A stretch of 64,000 nt of DNA from Leptothrix cholodnii SP-6. Lineage in GTDB: Bacteria > Pseudomonadota > Gammaproteobacteria > Burkholderiales > Burkholderiaceae_C. Each line of letters starts with the position of its first letter. Position 1 is the first letter of the stretch. This document shows, one piece after another, positions 30,365-38,752 of this stretch. The position numbers were made by a program, and so were the translations under genes. Below the pieces are notes generated by a model. That model made no database searches and was not told where the DNA came from. It was given only the letters and a program-made list of their open reading frames with translations. The DNA is taken from NCBI RefSeq assembly GCF_000019785.1, contig NC_010524.1, positions 3,770,001 through 3,834,000 of the forward strand. The letters are read 5' to 3'.

Positions 30365-31966
30365 ATGCCCACCGCGCGCCGCCCGCGAACCCCGGCCTCG
30401 AGCCCGGCCCCTCGCTCCGCCAAATCCACTGCCACGTCCGCCGCCCGGCAGGCGATCGCGATGCCCTATCTGCAGCGCATCCTGAACGCCAAGGTCTACG
30501 ACGTCGCGCGCGAGACCGAACTCGAACTGGCACGCAGCCTGTCGACCCGGCTGGGCAACACGGTGCTGCTCAAGCGAGAGGACAACCAGCCGGTGTTCAG
30601 CTTCAAGCTGCGCGGCGCGTACAACAAGATGGTGAACCTGAGCGCCGAACAGCGCGCTCGCGGCGTGATCTGCGCCTCGGCCGGCAACCATGCCCAGGGC
30701 GTGGCACTGAGTGCGCGGCGCCTCGGCTGCCGGGCCGTGATCGTGATGCCGGTGACCACCCCGGCGCTCAAGGTCGACGCCGTGCGCACCCTCGGCGGCG
30801 AGGTGCTGCTGCATGGCGACAGCTACTCCGACGCCTACGACCAGGCGGTGAAAGTGGCCGCGGACCAGGGCCTGACGTTCGTGCACCCGTTCGACGACCC
30901 GGACGTGATCGCCGGCCAGGGCACCATCGGCATGGAGATCCTGCGCCAGCATCAGGGCCCGATCGACGCCGTGTTCGTCGCCATCGGCGGCGGCGGCCTG
31001 ATCTCGGGCGTGGCGGCCTATCTGAAGTCGGTGCGGCCGGGAATCAAGGTGATCGGCGTGCAGACCACCGACTCGGACGCGATGGCGCGTTCGGTCGAAG
31101 CCGGCAAGCGGGTGCGCCTGACCGATGTCGGGCTGTTTTCCGATGGCACGGCGGTCAAGCAGGTCGGCAAGGAGACGTTCCGGCTGACGCGGGTGCTGGT
31201 CGACGAGTTCATCCGGGTCGACACCGACGCGATCTGCGCGGCCATGAAGGACGTCTTCCAGGACACCCGCTCGATCCTCGAGCCCGCCGGCGCGCTGGGC
31301 GTGGCGGCGGTCAAGCAGTACGTCGAGCGCACCGGCTGCCGCGACCAGACGCTGATCGCCATCACCTGCGGCGCCAACATGAACTTCGACCGGCTGCGCT
31401 TCGTCGCCGAGCGCGCCGAGATGGGTGAGGAGCGTGAAGCCCTGTTCGCCGTCACGATCCCCGAGGAGCGCGGTTCGTTCAAGCGTTTCTGCGAGCTGAT
31501 CGGCCCGCGCAGCGTGACCGAGTTCAACTACCGCATCTCCGACGAGCAGAAGGCCCACCTCTTCGTCGGCCTGAGCACCCGCACGCACGGCGAATCGGCG
31601 CAGATCGGCGAGCTGTTCCGCGGCCAGGGCTTCGACGCGATCGACCTCAGCCACGACGAACTGGCCATCGATCACATCCGCCACCAGGTCGGCGGGCGCT
31701 CGGAGCTGGCGGCCAACGAACGGCTGTTCCGCTTCGAGTTCCCGGAGCGGCCGGGGGCGCTGATGCGCTTCCTGTCGAGCATGCACCCGGGCTGGAACAT
31801 CAGCCTGTTCCACTACCGCAACCAGGGCGCCGACTACGGCCGCATCCTGGTGGGCATCCAGGTGCCCAAGGCGGATCGGTCCCGGTTCCGCCAATTTCTC
31901 GACACGCTCGCGTATCCCTGCATCGAAGAGACCGACAACCCGGTGTACCGTTTGTTTCTTCGCTGA
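30365..31966 (+). CDS. ilvA: Threonine ammonia-lyase, biosynthetic
   Basis: PLP enzyme that deaminates threonine to 2-oxobutanoate, the first step of isoleucine synthesis; usually inhibited by isoleucine through C-terminal ACT-like domains. It has 533 residues. The PLP lysine is in FSFKLRGAYNKM; SAGNHAQGVA and the glycine loop AIGGGGLISG bind PLP. Two regulatory ACT-like domains follow (EEREALFAVTIPEERGSFKRF and ERLFRFEFPERPGALMRF). The first 32 residues are Arg/Ala/Ser-rich and may not be translated; an alternative start is ATG 30461. Its position 26 bases after a TATGAT box favours 30365. Confidence 0.97.
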   Translation: MPTARRPRTPASSPAPRSAKSTATSAARQAIAMPYLQRILNAKVYDVARETELELARSLSTRLGNTVLLKREDNQPVFSFKLRGAYNKMVNLSAEQRARGVICASAGNHAQGVALSARRLGCRAVIVMPVTTPALKVDAVRTLGGEVLLHGDSYSDAYDQAVKVAADQGLTFVHPFDDPDVIAGQGTIGMEILRQHQGPIDAVFVAIGGGGLISGVAAYLKSVRPGIKVIGVQTTDSDAMARSVEAGKRVRLTDVGLFSDGTAVKQVGKETFRLTRVLVDEFIRVDTDAICAAMKDVFQDTRSILEPAGALGVAAVKQYVERTGCRDQTLIAITCGANMNFDRLRFVAERAEMGEEREALFAVTIPEERGSFKRFCELIGPRSVTEFNYRISDEQKAHLFVGLSTRTHGESAQIGELFRGQGFDAIDLSHDELAIDHIRHQVGGRSELAANERLFRFEFPERPGALMRFLSSMHPGWNISLFHYRNQGADYGRILVGIQVPKADRSRFRQFLDTLAYPCIEETDNPVYRLFLR

Positions 31967-32002
31967 ACCAGACGGCTCGCAGCGCCGAGCCGACAACAAC
32001 AC

Positions 32003-33097
32003 ATGTTCACCGACACCCCGCCATTGGTCGCTTCCACCGCCCGGCCCTCGCTGGAGCAGGCACTGCAACTCAAGCTGACACGTCGGGTGGCGCTGGCCGG
32101 CCGGATGGGTGAGCTCGAACCGCTGGCGGTACGCATCGGCCTGATCCAGAACGCCCTGCGGCCGCGCCTGCGCCAGCCGCAGCTGCTGGTCTTTGCGGGC
32201 GATCACGGGCTGGCGGTCGACGTGTCGTCGCCGAGCGGCCGCCGCACCGTCAGCGTGGTCGACGACGTGCTCAACGGCCGGGTGCCGTTGCCGGTGTTTG
32301 CACATCAGCAGGGCCTGACGCTCAACGTGGTCGACTGCGGCCTGACCACGCCGCTGCGGGTGCGCCCCGGCATCATGGCGCGCAAGATCGCCCACGGCAC
32401 GCGCAACTGCCGCGTCACGCAGGCGATGTCGCTCGACCAGCTGCACGCGGCCATCCGCGCCGGCATGGAGATCGCCGACGCCCTGCCCGGCAACGTGCTG
32501 GGCTGCGCGGGGCTGGGCGTGGGGTCGATCGAGGCGGCCGCGCTGGTGATCTCGCGCATCACCGGCCTGTCGCTGCGCACCATCCTGCATGCCGGCGACA
32601 AGATGCCGTCGATGACGCTCGAACACCTGATGGTGGTGCTGCAGGGCGCCCAGACGCGTCACAGCCAGGTCGAGGATCCGGTCGAGGTGCTGGCCGCGTT
32701 CGGCGGCTTCGAGACCGCGATGATGGTCGGCGCGATGCTCAAGGCGGCCGAAAAACGCCACCTGATCATGATCGACGGCATCGCGGCCTGCGCCGCGTTG
32801 CTGGTCGCCAGCCACATCGCCGGGCCGGTGGCCGACTACTGCGTGTTCTGCCGCAGCACCGACCATGCCGGACTCGACGCGGTGCTGGCCGGCTTCCACG
32901 CCACGGCACTGCTCGCGCTGGGCATGGACAGCCTCGACGGCACCGGCATCACGGTCAGCTGGCCGCTGGTCGCCGCGGCTGCGGCGCTGTTGTCCGACGT
33001 GGCCGATGGCCCGGAGGCGCCACCCGCCAGCGAAGAACCGGCCGAAGCGGTGCTGACCGCCGCGGTGCGCGAGTTCATCAACCTGCCCAACCGCTGA
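32003..33097 (+). CDS. cobT: CobT-like nicotinate-nucleotide:base phosphoribosyltransferase, divergent
   Basis: Homologue of CobT, which attaches ribose phosphate from nicotinate mononucleotide to the lower-ligand base of cobalamin. It has 364 residues. Family parts seen are RLRQPQLLVFAGDHGLAVDVSS, the GGFETAMMVGAML segment and CVFCRSTDHAGLDAVL. Usual CobT signatures are altered: the GIGNTT motif reads GLGVGSIEAAAL, and the catalytic-Glu motif (EGTG) reads D312-GTG in SLDGTGITVSWP. No cobalamin genes are near. It may be a true CobT of a divergent branch or act on another base. It lies 36 bases after ilvA on the same strand. Confidence 0.82.
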   Translation: MFTDTPPLVASTARPSLEQALQLKLTRRVALAGRMGELEPLAVRIGLIQNALRPRLRQPQLLVFAGDHGLAVDVSSPSGRRTVSVVDDVLNGRVPLPVFAHQQGLTLNVVDCGLTTPLRVRPGIMARKIAHGTRNCRVTQAMSLDQLHAAIRAGMEIADALPGNVLGCAGLGVGSIEAAALVISRITGLSLRTILHAGDKMPSMTLEHLMVVLQGAQTRHSQVEDPVEVLAAFGGFETAMMVGAMLKAAEKRHLIMIDGIAACAALLVASHIAGPVADYCVFCRSTDHAGLDAVLAGFHATALLALGMDSLDGTGITVSWPLVAAAAALLSDVADGPEAPPASEEPAEAVLTAAVREFINLPNR

Positions 33098-33101
33098 ACG
33101 G

Positions 33102-33123
33102 CGGCCCGCGCAGCGACGGGCCG
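33102..33123. terminator. GC hairpin between convergent cobT and gspC
   Basis: A perfect 7-bp stem CGGCCCG / CGGGCCG with an eight-base loop lies in the 41-base convergent gap. There is no T-run, so termination here is uncertain. Confidence 0.4.
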
Positions 33124-33138
33124 ACAGCAACCGGCGCG

Positions 33139-33750
33139 TCAGCGCGCCACGTCGACCGGCGCCGGGGACGGCTCAGCCGGCAGCCCTTGCGTGCCCGGCC
33201 GCTCGGCCATCGCGGGCGGTGGCGGGGGCGGCATGTTTTCCGGCAGCGCCCGCGCAGGTGGCGTCAGCACCGCGGTGGCACCCACGGCCAGGGGCATCGC
33301 CGTCGGCAGCTGACCGGTCGCGGCAGGCGCCGGCAACGGCAGTTCGAGCACCGCGACGGCCGGTGCGCCGGACGGCCCGATCTCGACGCGCCGGTTCGTC
33401 ACGGTCTGCACCACCCAGTCGCCGTCGACCTGAGCGCCGACCTGGATCGTGCGGGCCGGCTGGCCGTCGATGCTCAGCACCACCCAGCCGCGCGCGTCGT
33501 CATCGGCACCGGCGACCACCCCGAGCAGGCGCATGCGGCTCGATGCCGTGGCCTGCATCGCGGGCGTGGCGCCGGCGGCCACCGGATTTGCAAACAAACG
33601 CAAGATCTCGCCACGGGTGGACTGGTCGGAAGCGACGGTCTGCACCCGCGCAGGCAACGGTTCGGGTCGTGCGCCCAGACGCAAAACCCAGAAAACGAGG
33701 CTGGCCGCGAGTGCGGCCCAGACCATCCATGCTGTCCAACGTGCTGCCAT
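33139..33750 (-). CDS. gspC: Type II secretion GspC-like protein, no PDZ domain, divergent
   Basis: GspC links the inner-membrane platform to the GspD secretin. It has 203 residues. There is one N-terminal helix (AWMVWAALAASLVFWVLRLG, about 8-27), then a homology-region-like beta domain (MRLLGVVAGADDDARGWVVLSIDGQPARTIQVGAQVDGDWVVQTV, about 72-117). The C-terminal PDZ domain of many GspC proteins is absent, replaced by a Pro/Ala-rich tail. It stands alone on the minus strand, divergent from gspG by 77 bases. A T2SS protein N annotation would be an alternative, but a separate gspN exists downstream. Confidence 0.82.
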   Translation of the reverse strand: MAARWTAWMVWAALAASLVFWVLRLGARPEPLPARVQTVASDQSTRGEILRLFANPVAAGATPAMQATASSRMRLLGVVAGADDDARGWVVLSIDGQPARTIQVGAQVDGDWVVQTVTNRRVEIGPSGAPAVAVLELPLPAPAATGQLPTAMPLAVGATAVLTPPARALPENMPPPPPPAMAERPGTQGLPAEPSPAPVDVAR

Positions 33751-33827
33751 GATCCGACGATTATGATGGACAGCCCCACCCAGCTGGGTGTTTGCACGGT
33801 GTCCAACCGTTCCAACCGGACTTCCTG

Positions 33828-34280
33828 ATGATGCGTCCCGAGCGTTTGAAATCCATGACCCGAGCCCTGCGCGCCAGCCGCGGCTTCACGCTGATCGAGC
33901 TGATGGTGGTGCTGGTGATCATCGGCGTGCTGGCCGCGCTGGTGGTGCCCAACGTGCTCGACCGCGCCGACGACGCCCGCGTGACCGCCGCCAAGACCGA
34001 CATCAACAACCTGATGCAGGCACTCAAGCTCTACAAGCTCGACAACCAGCGCTACCCGACCAGCGAGCAGAACCTGCAGGCGCTGGTGGCCAGGCCGAGC
34101 GCCGGCCCGAACCCGCCCAACTGGAAGCCCTATCTCGAGAAGCTGCCCAACGACCCGTGGGGTCGGCCCTACCAGTACGCCAACCCGGGCGTGAAGGGCG
34201 AGATCGACGTGTTCAGTTTCGGCGCCGACGGCCAATCCGGAGGCGAAGGCAAGGATGCCGATCTGGGCTCGTGGCAATGA
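33828..34280 (+). CDS. gspG: Major pseudopilin GspG
   Basis: Main pseudopilin of the type II secretion piston. It has 150 residues from ATG 33828. The class III signal ASRG|FTLIELMVVLVIIGVLAALVVPN is followed by the GspG pattern DINNLMQALKLYKLDNQRYPTSEQNLQALVARP and the Ca-binding-loop region DVFSFGADGQSGGEG. The leader would be 19 residues; ATG 33855 gives a 10-residue leader and is equally plausible. It opens the gsp operon; a TATGAT box lies at 33762-33767 without a good -35. Its 3' end overlaps gspH. Confidence 0.96.
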   Translation: MMRPERLKSMTRALRASRGFTLIELMVVLVIIGVLAALVVPNVLDRADDARVTAAKTDINNLMQALKLYKLDNQRYPTSEQNLQALVARPSAGPNPPNWKPYLEKLPNDPWGRPYQYANPGVKGEIDVFSFGADGQSGGEGKDADLGSWQ

Positions 34281-34785
34281 TCCTCGGCGCAGCGCTCCAG
34301 GCGGCCACGCACCGCCGCGCGGCTTCACGCTGCTGGAACTGCTGATCGTCGTGGCCATCATCGCGCTGGCCAGCGCGGTGGTCTCGCTCGCGCTGCCCGA
34401 CCCGGCCCACACCCGCCTCGAACACGAAGCCGCGCGCCTGGCCACGCTGCTCGAGGCCGGCCGCGCGCAATCGCGTGCGCTGGGCGTGCCGGTGGCCTGG
34501 GTGCCGGGGCCGGCGCCCGAACCGATCGGCGACGGCGGCGATCCGGCCGACTTCCACTTCGAAGGCCTGCCCGAGGGCAACGGCCTGCCTGTGCGCTGGC
34601 TGGCCGCACCCGGCGACACGCCGATCAGCGTGCAGCTGCCGGCACAGCTGCGCGGCTTGCCGCTCGGCCCGGAGCCCATCATCGGCGCGATGCGGCTGGT
34701 ACTGCGGCTCGACCAGCAGCAGATCACGCTCGCCACCGACGGGCTCGGCCCCTTCCAGGTGATCAACGATGCGCCCGCGCCCTGA
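34255..34785 (+). CDS. gspH: Minor pseudopilin GspH
   Basis: Minor pseudopilin near the piston tip. It has 176 residues from ATG 34255, the only start before the prepilin site; it overlaps the end of gspG by 26 bases. The leader PPRG|FTLLELLIVVAIIALASAVV is the class III signal with Glu5. The downstream domain (EAARLATLLEAGRAQSRALGVPVAWV) is GspH-like. Its 3' end overlaps gspI by 17 bases. Confidence 0.94.
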   Translation: MPIWARGNDPRRSAPGGHAPPRGFTLLELLIVVAIIALASAVVSLALPDPAHTRLEHEAARLATLLEAGRAQSRALGVPVAWVPGPAPEPIGDGGDPADFHFEGLPEGNGLPVRWLAAPGDTPISVQLPAQLRGLPLGPEPIIGAMRLVLRLDQQQITLATDGLGPFQVINDAPAP

Positions 34786-35152
34786 ACCGGCCGCGTGCCG
34801 CCCTCTCGGCATGACGCTGATCGAGGTGCTGGTGGCGCTGGTGATCGTCGCCATCACGCTGGCGGCGGGCATCAAGGCCGCCGCGGCGCTGACGGCCAAC
34901 ACCCAGCGCCTGGCCGATACCCTGGCGGCGCAGTGGTGCGCTGACAACCAGCTCACCGAGCTGCGCCTGCAGCGCCAGTTCCCGCCGGTCGGCGACCTCG
35001 AATTCAGCTGCGAGCAGCTCGGCCAGAGCTACCGCGGCACGCTGGTGGTGCGGCCGACGCCGAACCCGAACTTCCGACGCGTCGATGCCCGCATCGCCGA
35101 CGCCCAAGGCCGGCCGCTGCTGCAGCTGTCGACCATCCTGCCGCGCATCTGA
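34769..35152 (+). CDS. gspI: Minor pseudopilin GspI
   Basis: Tip-complex minor pseudopilin that starts assembly with GspJ and GspK. It has 127 residues. Prepilin site PLG|MTLIEVLVALVIVAITLAAG, with Met rather than Phe at mature position 1, as usual for GspI. The body QWCADNQLTELRLQRQFPPVGD is characteristic. It overlaps gspH and is followed closely by gspJ. Confidence 0.95.
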   Translation: MRPRPEPAACRPLGMTLIEVLVALVIVAITLAAGIKAAAALTANTQRLADTLAAQWCADNQLTELRLQRQFPPVGDLEFSCEQLGQSYRGTLVVRPTPNPNFRRVDARIADAQGRPLLQLSTILPRI

Positions 35153-35161
35153 TCGAGCCGC

Positions 35162-35869
35162 GTGATCCCCATGCCCGCGCGCCGCCCCCCGTCCACGCCC
35201 CGTCCGATCCGGTCGGCACAGCGCGGCTTCACGCTGATCGAGGTGCTGGTCGCCCTGTTCATCCTGGCGCTGATGGCCGGCATGGCGTGGCAGGGTGTCG
35301 ACATGGTGGTGCGCAGCCGCGAGAGCACGCAGACTCGCATGGACGCGCTGCTGCGCCTGCAGTCGACCGTGGCGCAGTGGGAGGCCGACCTGCAATCGTG
35401 CATCGACACCCAGCTGGTGCCGGGCCTGTCGTTCGACGGCGCCACCTTGCGGCTGACGCGGCGCCAGAACGAAGGCGTGCAGGTGATCGCCTGGACCGTG
35501 CGCGGCCAGCAGCTGCAGCGCTGGGCCGCGCCACCGGTGCGCCAGGCCGAGCTGCTGCAGGAGGCCTGGATGCGCAGCTACCAGCTGCTCGGCAACGAGC
35601 CCGGCAGCCTGACGATGCTCGAGCGCGTGTCGGGCTGGCAGCTGCACGTCTTCCATAACAGCAGCAACGCCTGGAGCAACGCCCAGTCCAGCGGCGACGT
35701 GGCCGCCAAGGCCGCCTCACCCGACCCGGCGACCGGCGACGCCACCGCCGTGGTCGCCACCGGCAACCGCGAGCAGCTGCCCGACGGCGTGCGCATGCTG
35801 CTGACCTTCGCCGAGGGCGGCTCGGCGGTCGGCACGCTGGTGCGCGACCTGCGGCTGGTGCACCCATGA
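35162..35869 (+). CDS. gspJ: Minor pseudopilin GspJ
   Basis: Tip-complex minor pseudopilin. It has 235 residues from GTG 35162, or 232 from ATG 35171. Prepilin site AQRG|FTLIEVLVALFILALMAGMA with Glu5, followed by the GspJ-type segment QGVDMVVRSRESTQTRMDALLRLQSTVAQWEADLQ. Its stop overlaps the gspK start by four bases (ATGA), so the two are coupled. Confidence 0.95.
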   Translation: MIPMPARRPPSTPRPIRSAQRGFTLIEVLVALFILALMAGMAWQGVDMVVRSRESTQTRMDALLRLQSTVAQWEADLQSCIDTQLVPGLSFDGATLRLTRRQNEGVQVIAWTVRGQQLQRWAAPPVRQAELLQEAWMRSYQLLGNEPGSLTMLERVSGWQLHVFHNSSNAWSNAQSSGDVAAKAASPDPATGDATAVVATGNREQLPDGVRMLLTFAEGGSAVGTLVRDLRLVHP

Positions 35870-36879
35870 CAGCCGCTCGCACGAGGACGGCGCCGATGCA
35901 CCGCCAGCGCGGCGCCGCGCTGCTGACCGCGATGATCATCGTCACGCTGATCGCCACGCTGGCCAGCGGCATGGTCTGGCAGCAGTGGCGCGCGGTGCAG
36001 GTCGAGGTGGCCGAGCGCGGCCAGGTGCAGGCGCAGTGGATCCTCAACGGCGCGCTCGACTGGGCCCGGCTGATCCTGCGCGAGGACGGCCGCACCAGCA
36101 ACGTCGACCACCTCGGCGAACCCTGGGCGGTGCCGCTGGCCGAGTCGCGGCTGTCGACCTTCCTGGCCGCCGACCGCAACGCCAGCACCGACGACGCGCC
36201 CGACGCCTTCCTGTCGGGCACCATCCGCGACGCTCAGGCGCGCTACAACCTGCGCAACCTGGTGCGCGACGGCAAGGTCCAGCCGGTCGAACTACAGACG
36301 CTGCAGCGCCTGTGTGCGCTGGTCGGCGTGAGCGACAGCGTGGCGGTGCAGATCGGCGAGGCGCTGCGCCTGGCCTCGCCCGGCAACAGCGCCGACGTCG
36401 GCGCCGACACCGGCGACACCGGCCGATCGGGCGGCATCCCGGTGCTGCCGGCCAGCATCGACGACCTCGGCTGGCTCGGCCTGGACGCCATCAGCGTGCG
36501 GCGCCTGCAGCCCTTCGTGACCTGGCTGCCCGGCATCACGCCGGTCAACCTGAACACCGCGCCCAAGGAAGTGATCGCCGCAGTCGTCAGCTCGATCGAC
36601 CTGGCCAGCGCCGAGCGGCTGGTGCAGTCGCGCCTGCGCAACCACCTGCGCCAGGTCGAGGACGCGCGCCCCCTGCTCGGCCCCGGCGCCGGGCTGGACA
36701 GCGCCCGCATGAGCGTGAACACCCGCTACTTCGAGGTCGATGGCAGCATGCGGCTCGAGCAGATGCTGGTCGCGCAACGTTCGCTGATCGAGCGCACGCC
36801 GCAGACCCGCGAAGTCCGGGTCTTGCGCAGCGTGCGCATCCGGCCGACCGCAACTGTTGGGACATCACTCCAGCAATGA
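35866..36879 (+). CDS. gspK: Minor pseudopilin GspK
   Basis: Large tip pseudopilin that caps the GspIJK complex. It has 337 residues. The prepilin-like site is RQRG|AALLTAMIIVTLIATLASGM and lacks Glu5, as is normal for GspK. The alpha-domain insertion (about 90-260) and the NLNTAPKEVIAAVV motif identify the family. A 73-base gap without clear signals separates it from gspL. Confidence 0.95.
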   Translation: MTAARTRTAPMHRQRGAALLTAMIIVTLIATLASGMVWQQWRAVQVEVAERGQVQAQWILNGALDWARLILREDGRTSNVDHLGEPWAVPLAESRLSTFLAADRNASTDDAPDAFLSGTIRDAQARYNLRNLVRDGKVQPVELQTLQRLCALVGVSDSVAVQIGEALRLASPGNSADVGADTGDTGRSGGIPVLPASIDDLGWLGLDAISVRRLQPFVTWLPGITPVNLNTAPKEVIAAVVSSIDLASAERLVQSRLRNHLRQVEDARPLLGPGAGLDSARMSVNTRYFEVDGSMRLEQMLVAQRSLIERTPQTREVRVLRSVRIRPTATVGTSLQQ

Positions 36880-36952
36880 TTTGTAAGCCCATGATTCATC
36901 AAGAAATCTGAGCCCCGACACTTACAATCGAACCCGCCCGAACCGGTCATTC

Positions 36953-38239
36953 ATGAGCCTGCTGATCGTCCAACTGCCACCACGCAACCGCCTGGGCGCC
37001 AACGCCGCCGGGAGCACTGCGCCTGCGCCGGCCGAACTGGCCTACGTGCTCAGCGCCGACGGCCAGAGCGTCGACGGCGAAGGCCGTTGCGCCGCGGCGC
37101 TGCTGCCGCGCGCCACCAGCCTGAGCGTGGTGATGGCCGGCGCCGACGTCAGCTTTCACCGCCTGCTGTACCCCAAGGCACCGGCCTCGCGGCTGCGCGC
37201 GGCGCTGCGCGGCGTGCTCGAAGAACGCCTGCTCGACGACCCCGACCTGGTGCACGTGGCGCTGGCGCCCGACGCCCACGCCGGCACCGAATGCTGGGTC
37301 GCGGTCACCGACCGGGCCTGGCTGGCCATCCAGATCGAGCTGATCGAGCGCACCGGCCGCGCGGTCGACCGCGTCATCTGCGCCGCCAGCCCCGCGGCCG
37401 AGGGCAGCGTCGGCGAACTCGACGTGCAGACCCTCGCCAGCGGCGTCGGCGAAGCCGGCAACGAACTGGCCGGCGTCACCTTCAGCAGCGCCGAGGGCGT
37501 CGCCTGCTGGCCCTGGGACACCCAGACCCGCCCCGGCGGCCTGGCCACCGCGCTGCTGCCCAGCCCGCTGCCGGCCGAACTGCGCTGCAGCGCCAGCCCG
37601 GCCTTCGTGCTGGCCACCGAGGCCTGGCTCGGCCGGCCGGTGGCGGTGCGCAGCCAGGCCCAGCGCCTGCTGGCCGCCGCACACGGCGGCTGGAACCTGC
37701 GCCAGTTCGATCTGGCCCCGCGCCACCGCGGCGCCACCCTGCTGCGCGATGCCTGGACGCAACTGCGCACGCCCGCGTGGCGGCCCGCGCGCTGGGGCCT
37801 GGTCGGCCTGCTGGCCGCGCAGCTGATCGGCCTGAACGCCTGGGCCTGGATGCAGCGCAGCGAACTGCAGGAGCGCCGCACCGCCATGACTAACCTGATG
37901 CGCAGCACCCATCCGCAGGTGCGCGCCATCCTCGACGCGCCACTGCAGATGCAGCGCGAGAACGAGGCCCTGCGCGCCGCCGCCGGCCGCGCCGGTGACA
38001 CCGACCTCGAACCGATGCTGCAAGCCGCCGCCAGCGCCTGGCCCGACAACCTCGCGGTGCAGACGCTGCGCTACGAAAACGCCCAGCTCAGCCTCGGCGC
38101 CACGCAGCTCGGTGCCGAACAGATCGAGCGCCTGCGCAGCAGCCTGCAGCCGGCTGGCTGGCGGGTCGAAGGTGGCGCCGGCCTGCTGACGCTGCGCCGT
38201 GGCAGCGCACCCGCCGCCAACCCGGGCGGCCAGCCATGA
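36953..38239 (+). CDS. gspL: Type II secretion platform protein GspL
   Basis: Inner-membrane protein that recruits the GspE ATPase through an actin-like cytoplasmic domain. It has 428 residues: cytoplasmic domain about 1-270, one membrane helix (WGLVGLLAAQLIGLNAWAW, about 282-300), and a periplasmic ferredoxin-like domain (about 320-428). The segment LRAALRGVLEERLLDDPDLVHVALAP is GspL-like. Its stop overlaps the gspM start (ATGA). Confidence 0.94.
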   Translation: MSLLIVQLPPRNRLGANAAGSTAPAPAELAYVLSADGQSVDGEGRCAAALLPRATSLSVVMAGADVSFHRLLYPKAPASRLRAALRGVLEERLLDDPDLVHVALAPDAHAGTECWVAVTDRAWLAIQIELIERTGRAVDRVICAASPAAEGSVGELDVQTLASGVGEAGNELAGVTFSSAEGVACWPWDTQTRPGGLATALLPSPLPAELRCSASPAFVLATEAWLGRPVAVRSQAQRLLAAAHGGWNLRQFDLAPRHRGATLLRDAWTQLRTPAWRPARWGLVGLLAAQLIGLNAWAWMQRSELQERRTAMTNLMRSTHPQVRAILDAPLQMQRENEALRAAAGRAGDTDLEPMLQAAASAWPDNLAVQTLRYENAQLSLGATQLGAEQIERLRSSLQPAGWRVEGGAGLLTLRRGSAPAANPGGQP

Positions 38240-38748
38240 GCCGCGCCCCCACCCTGCCGCCGGCCCTGCAGCAGGCCCGTGCCCAGCTGGCGCAGCGCTG
38301 GCAGGCGCTGGCGCCGCGCGAGCGCACCGGCGCCAGCCTGGCGATCGCCGCGCTGACGCTGCTGCTGGTCTGGAGCGTCGCCATCCAGCCGGCCCTCAGG
38401 ACGCTGCGCACGGTGCCGGCCCAGCGCGCCGAACTCGATGCGCAACTGGCCCGGATGCAGGCGCTGGCACAAGAAGCGCGTGAGCTGCGCGCGTTGCCGC
38501 CGGTCGCGCCCGAACAATCCGAAAACGCCTTGCGTGGCGCCACCACGCGACTGGGCGCGGGCGCCCGGCTCAACCTGAGCGGCGATCGCGCCACCGTCAC
38601 GCTCAACGCGGTCGATCCGGCCGCCCTGACCGCCTGGCTGGCCGAGGTGCGCAGCGCCGCCCGCGCCCGGGTGGTCGAACTGCAGCTCAACCGCAGCGGC
38701 GCGGGCTACAGCGGCACCGTGGTGCTGACCCTCGGTCGTCCGAGCTGA
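38236..38748 (+). CDS. gspM: Type II secretion platform protein GspM
   Basis: Inner-membrane partner of GspL. It has 170 residues: a short cytoplasmic stretch with WQALAPRERTGASLAIAAL leading into one membrane helix (about 34-54), a coiled-coil segment, then a small ferredoxin-like domain (LNAVDPAALTAWLAEV). Coupled to gspL and four bases before gspN. Confidence 0.93.
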   Translation: MSRAPTLPPALQQARAQLAQRWQALAPRERTGASLAIAALTLLLVWSVAIQPALRTLRTVPAQRAELDAQLARMQALAQEARELRALPPVAPEQSENALRGATTRLGAGARLNLSGDRATVTLNAVDPAALTAWLAEVRSAARARVVELQLNRSGAGYSGTVVLTLGRPS

Positions 38749-38752
38749 TGCC

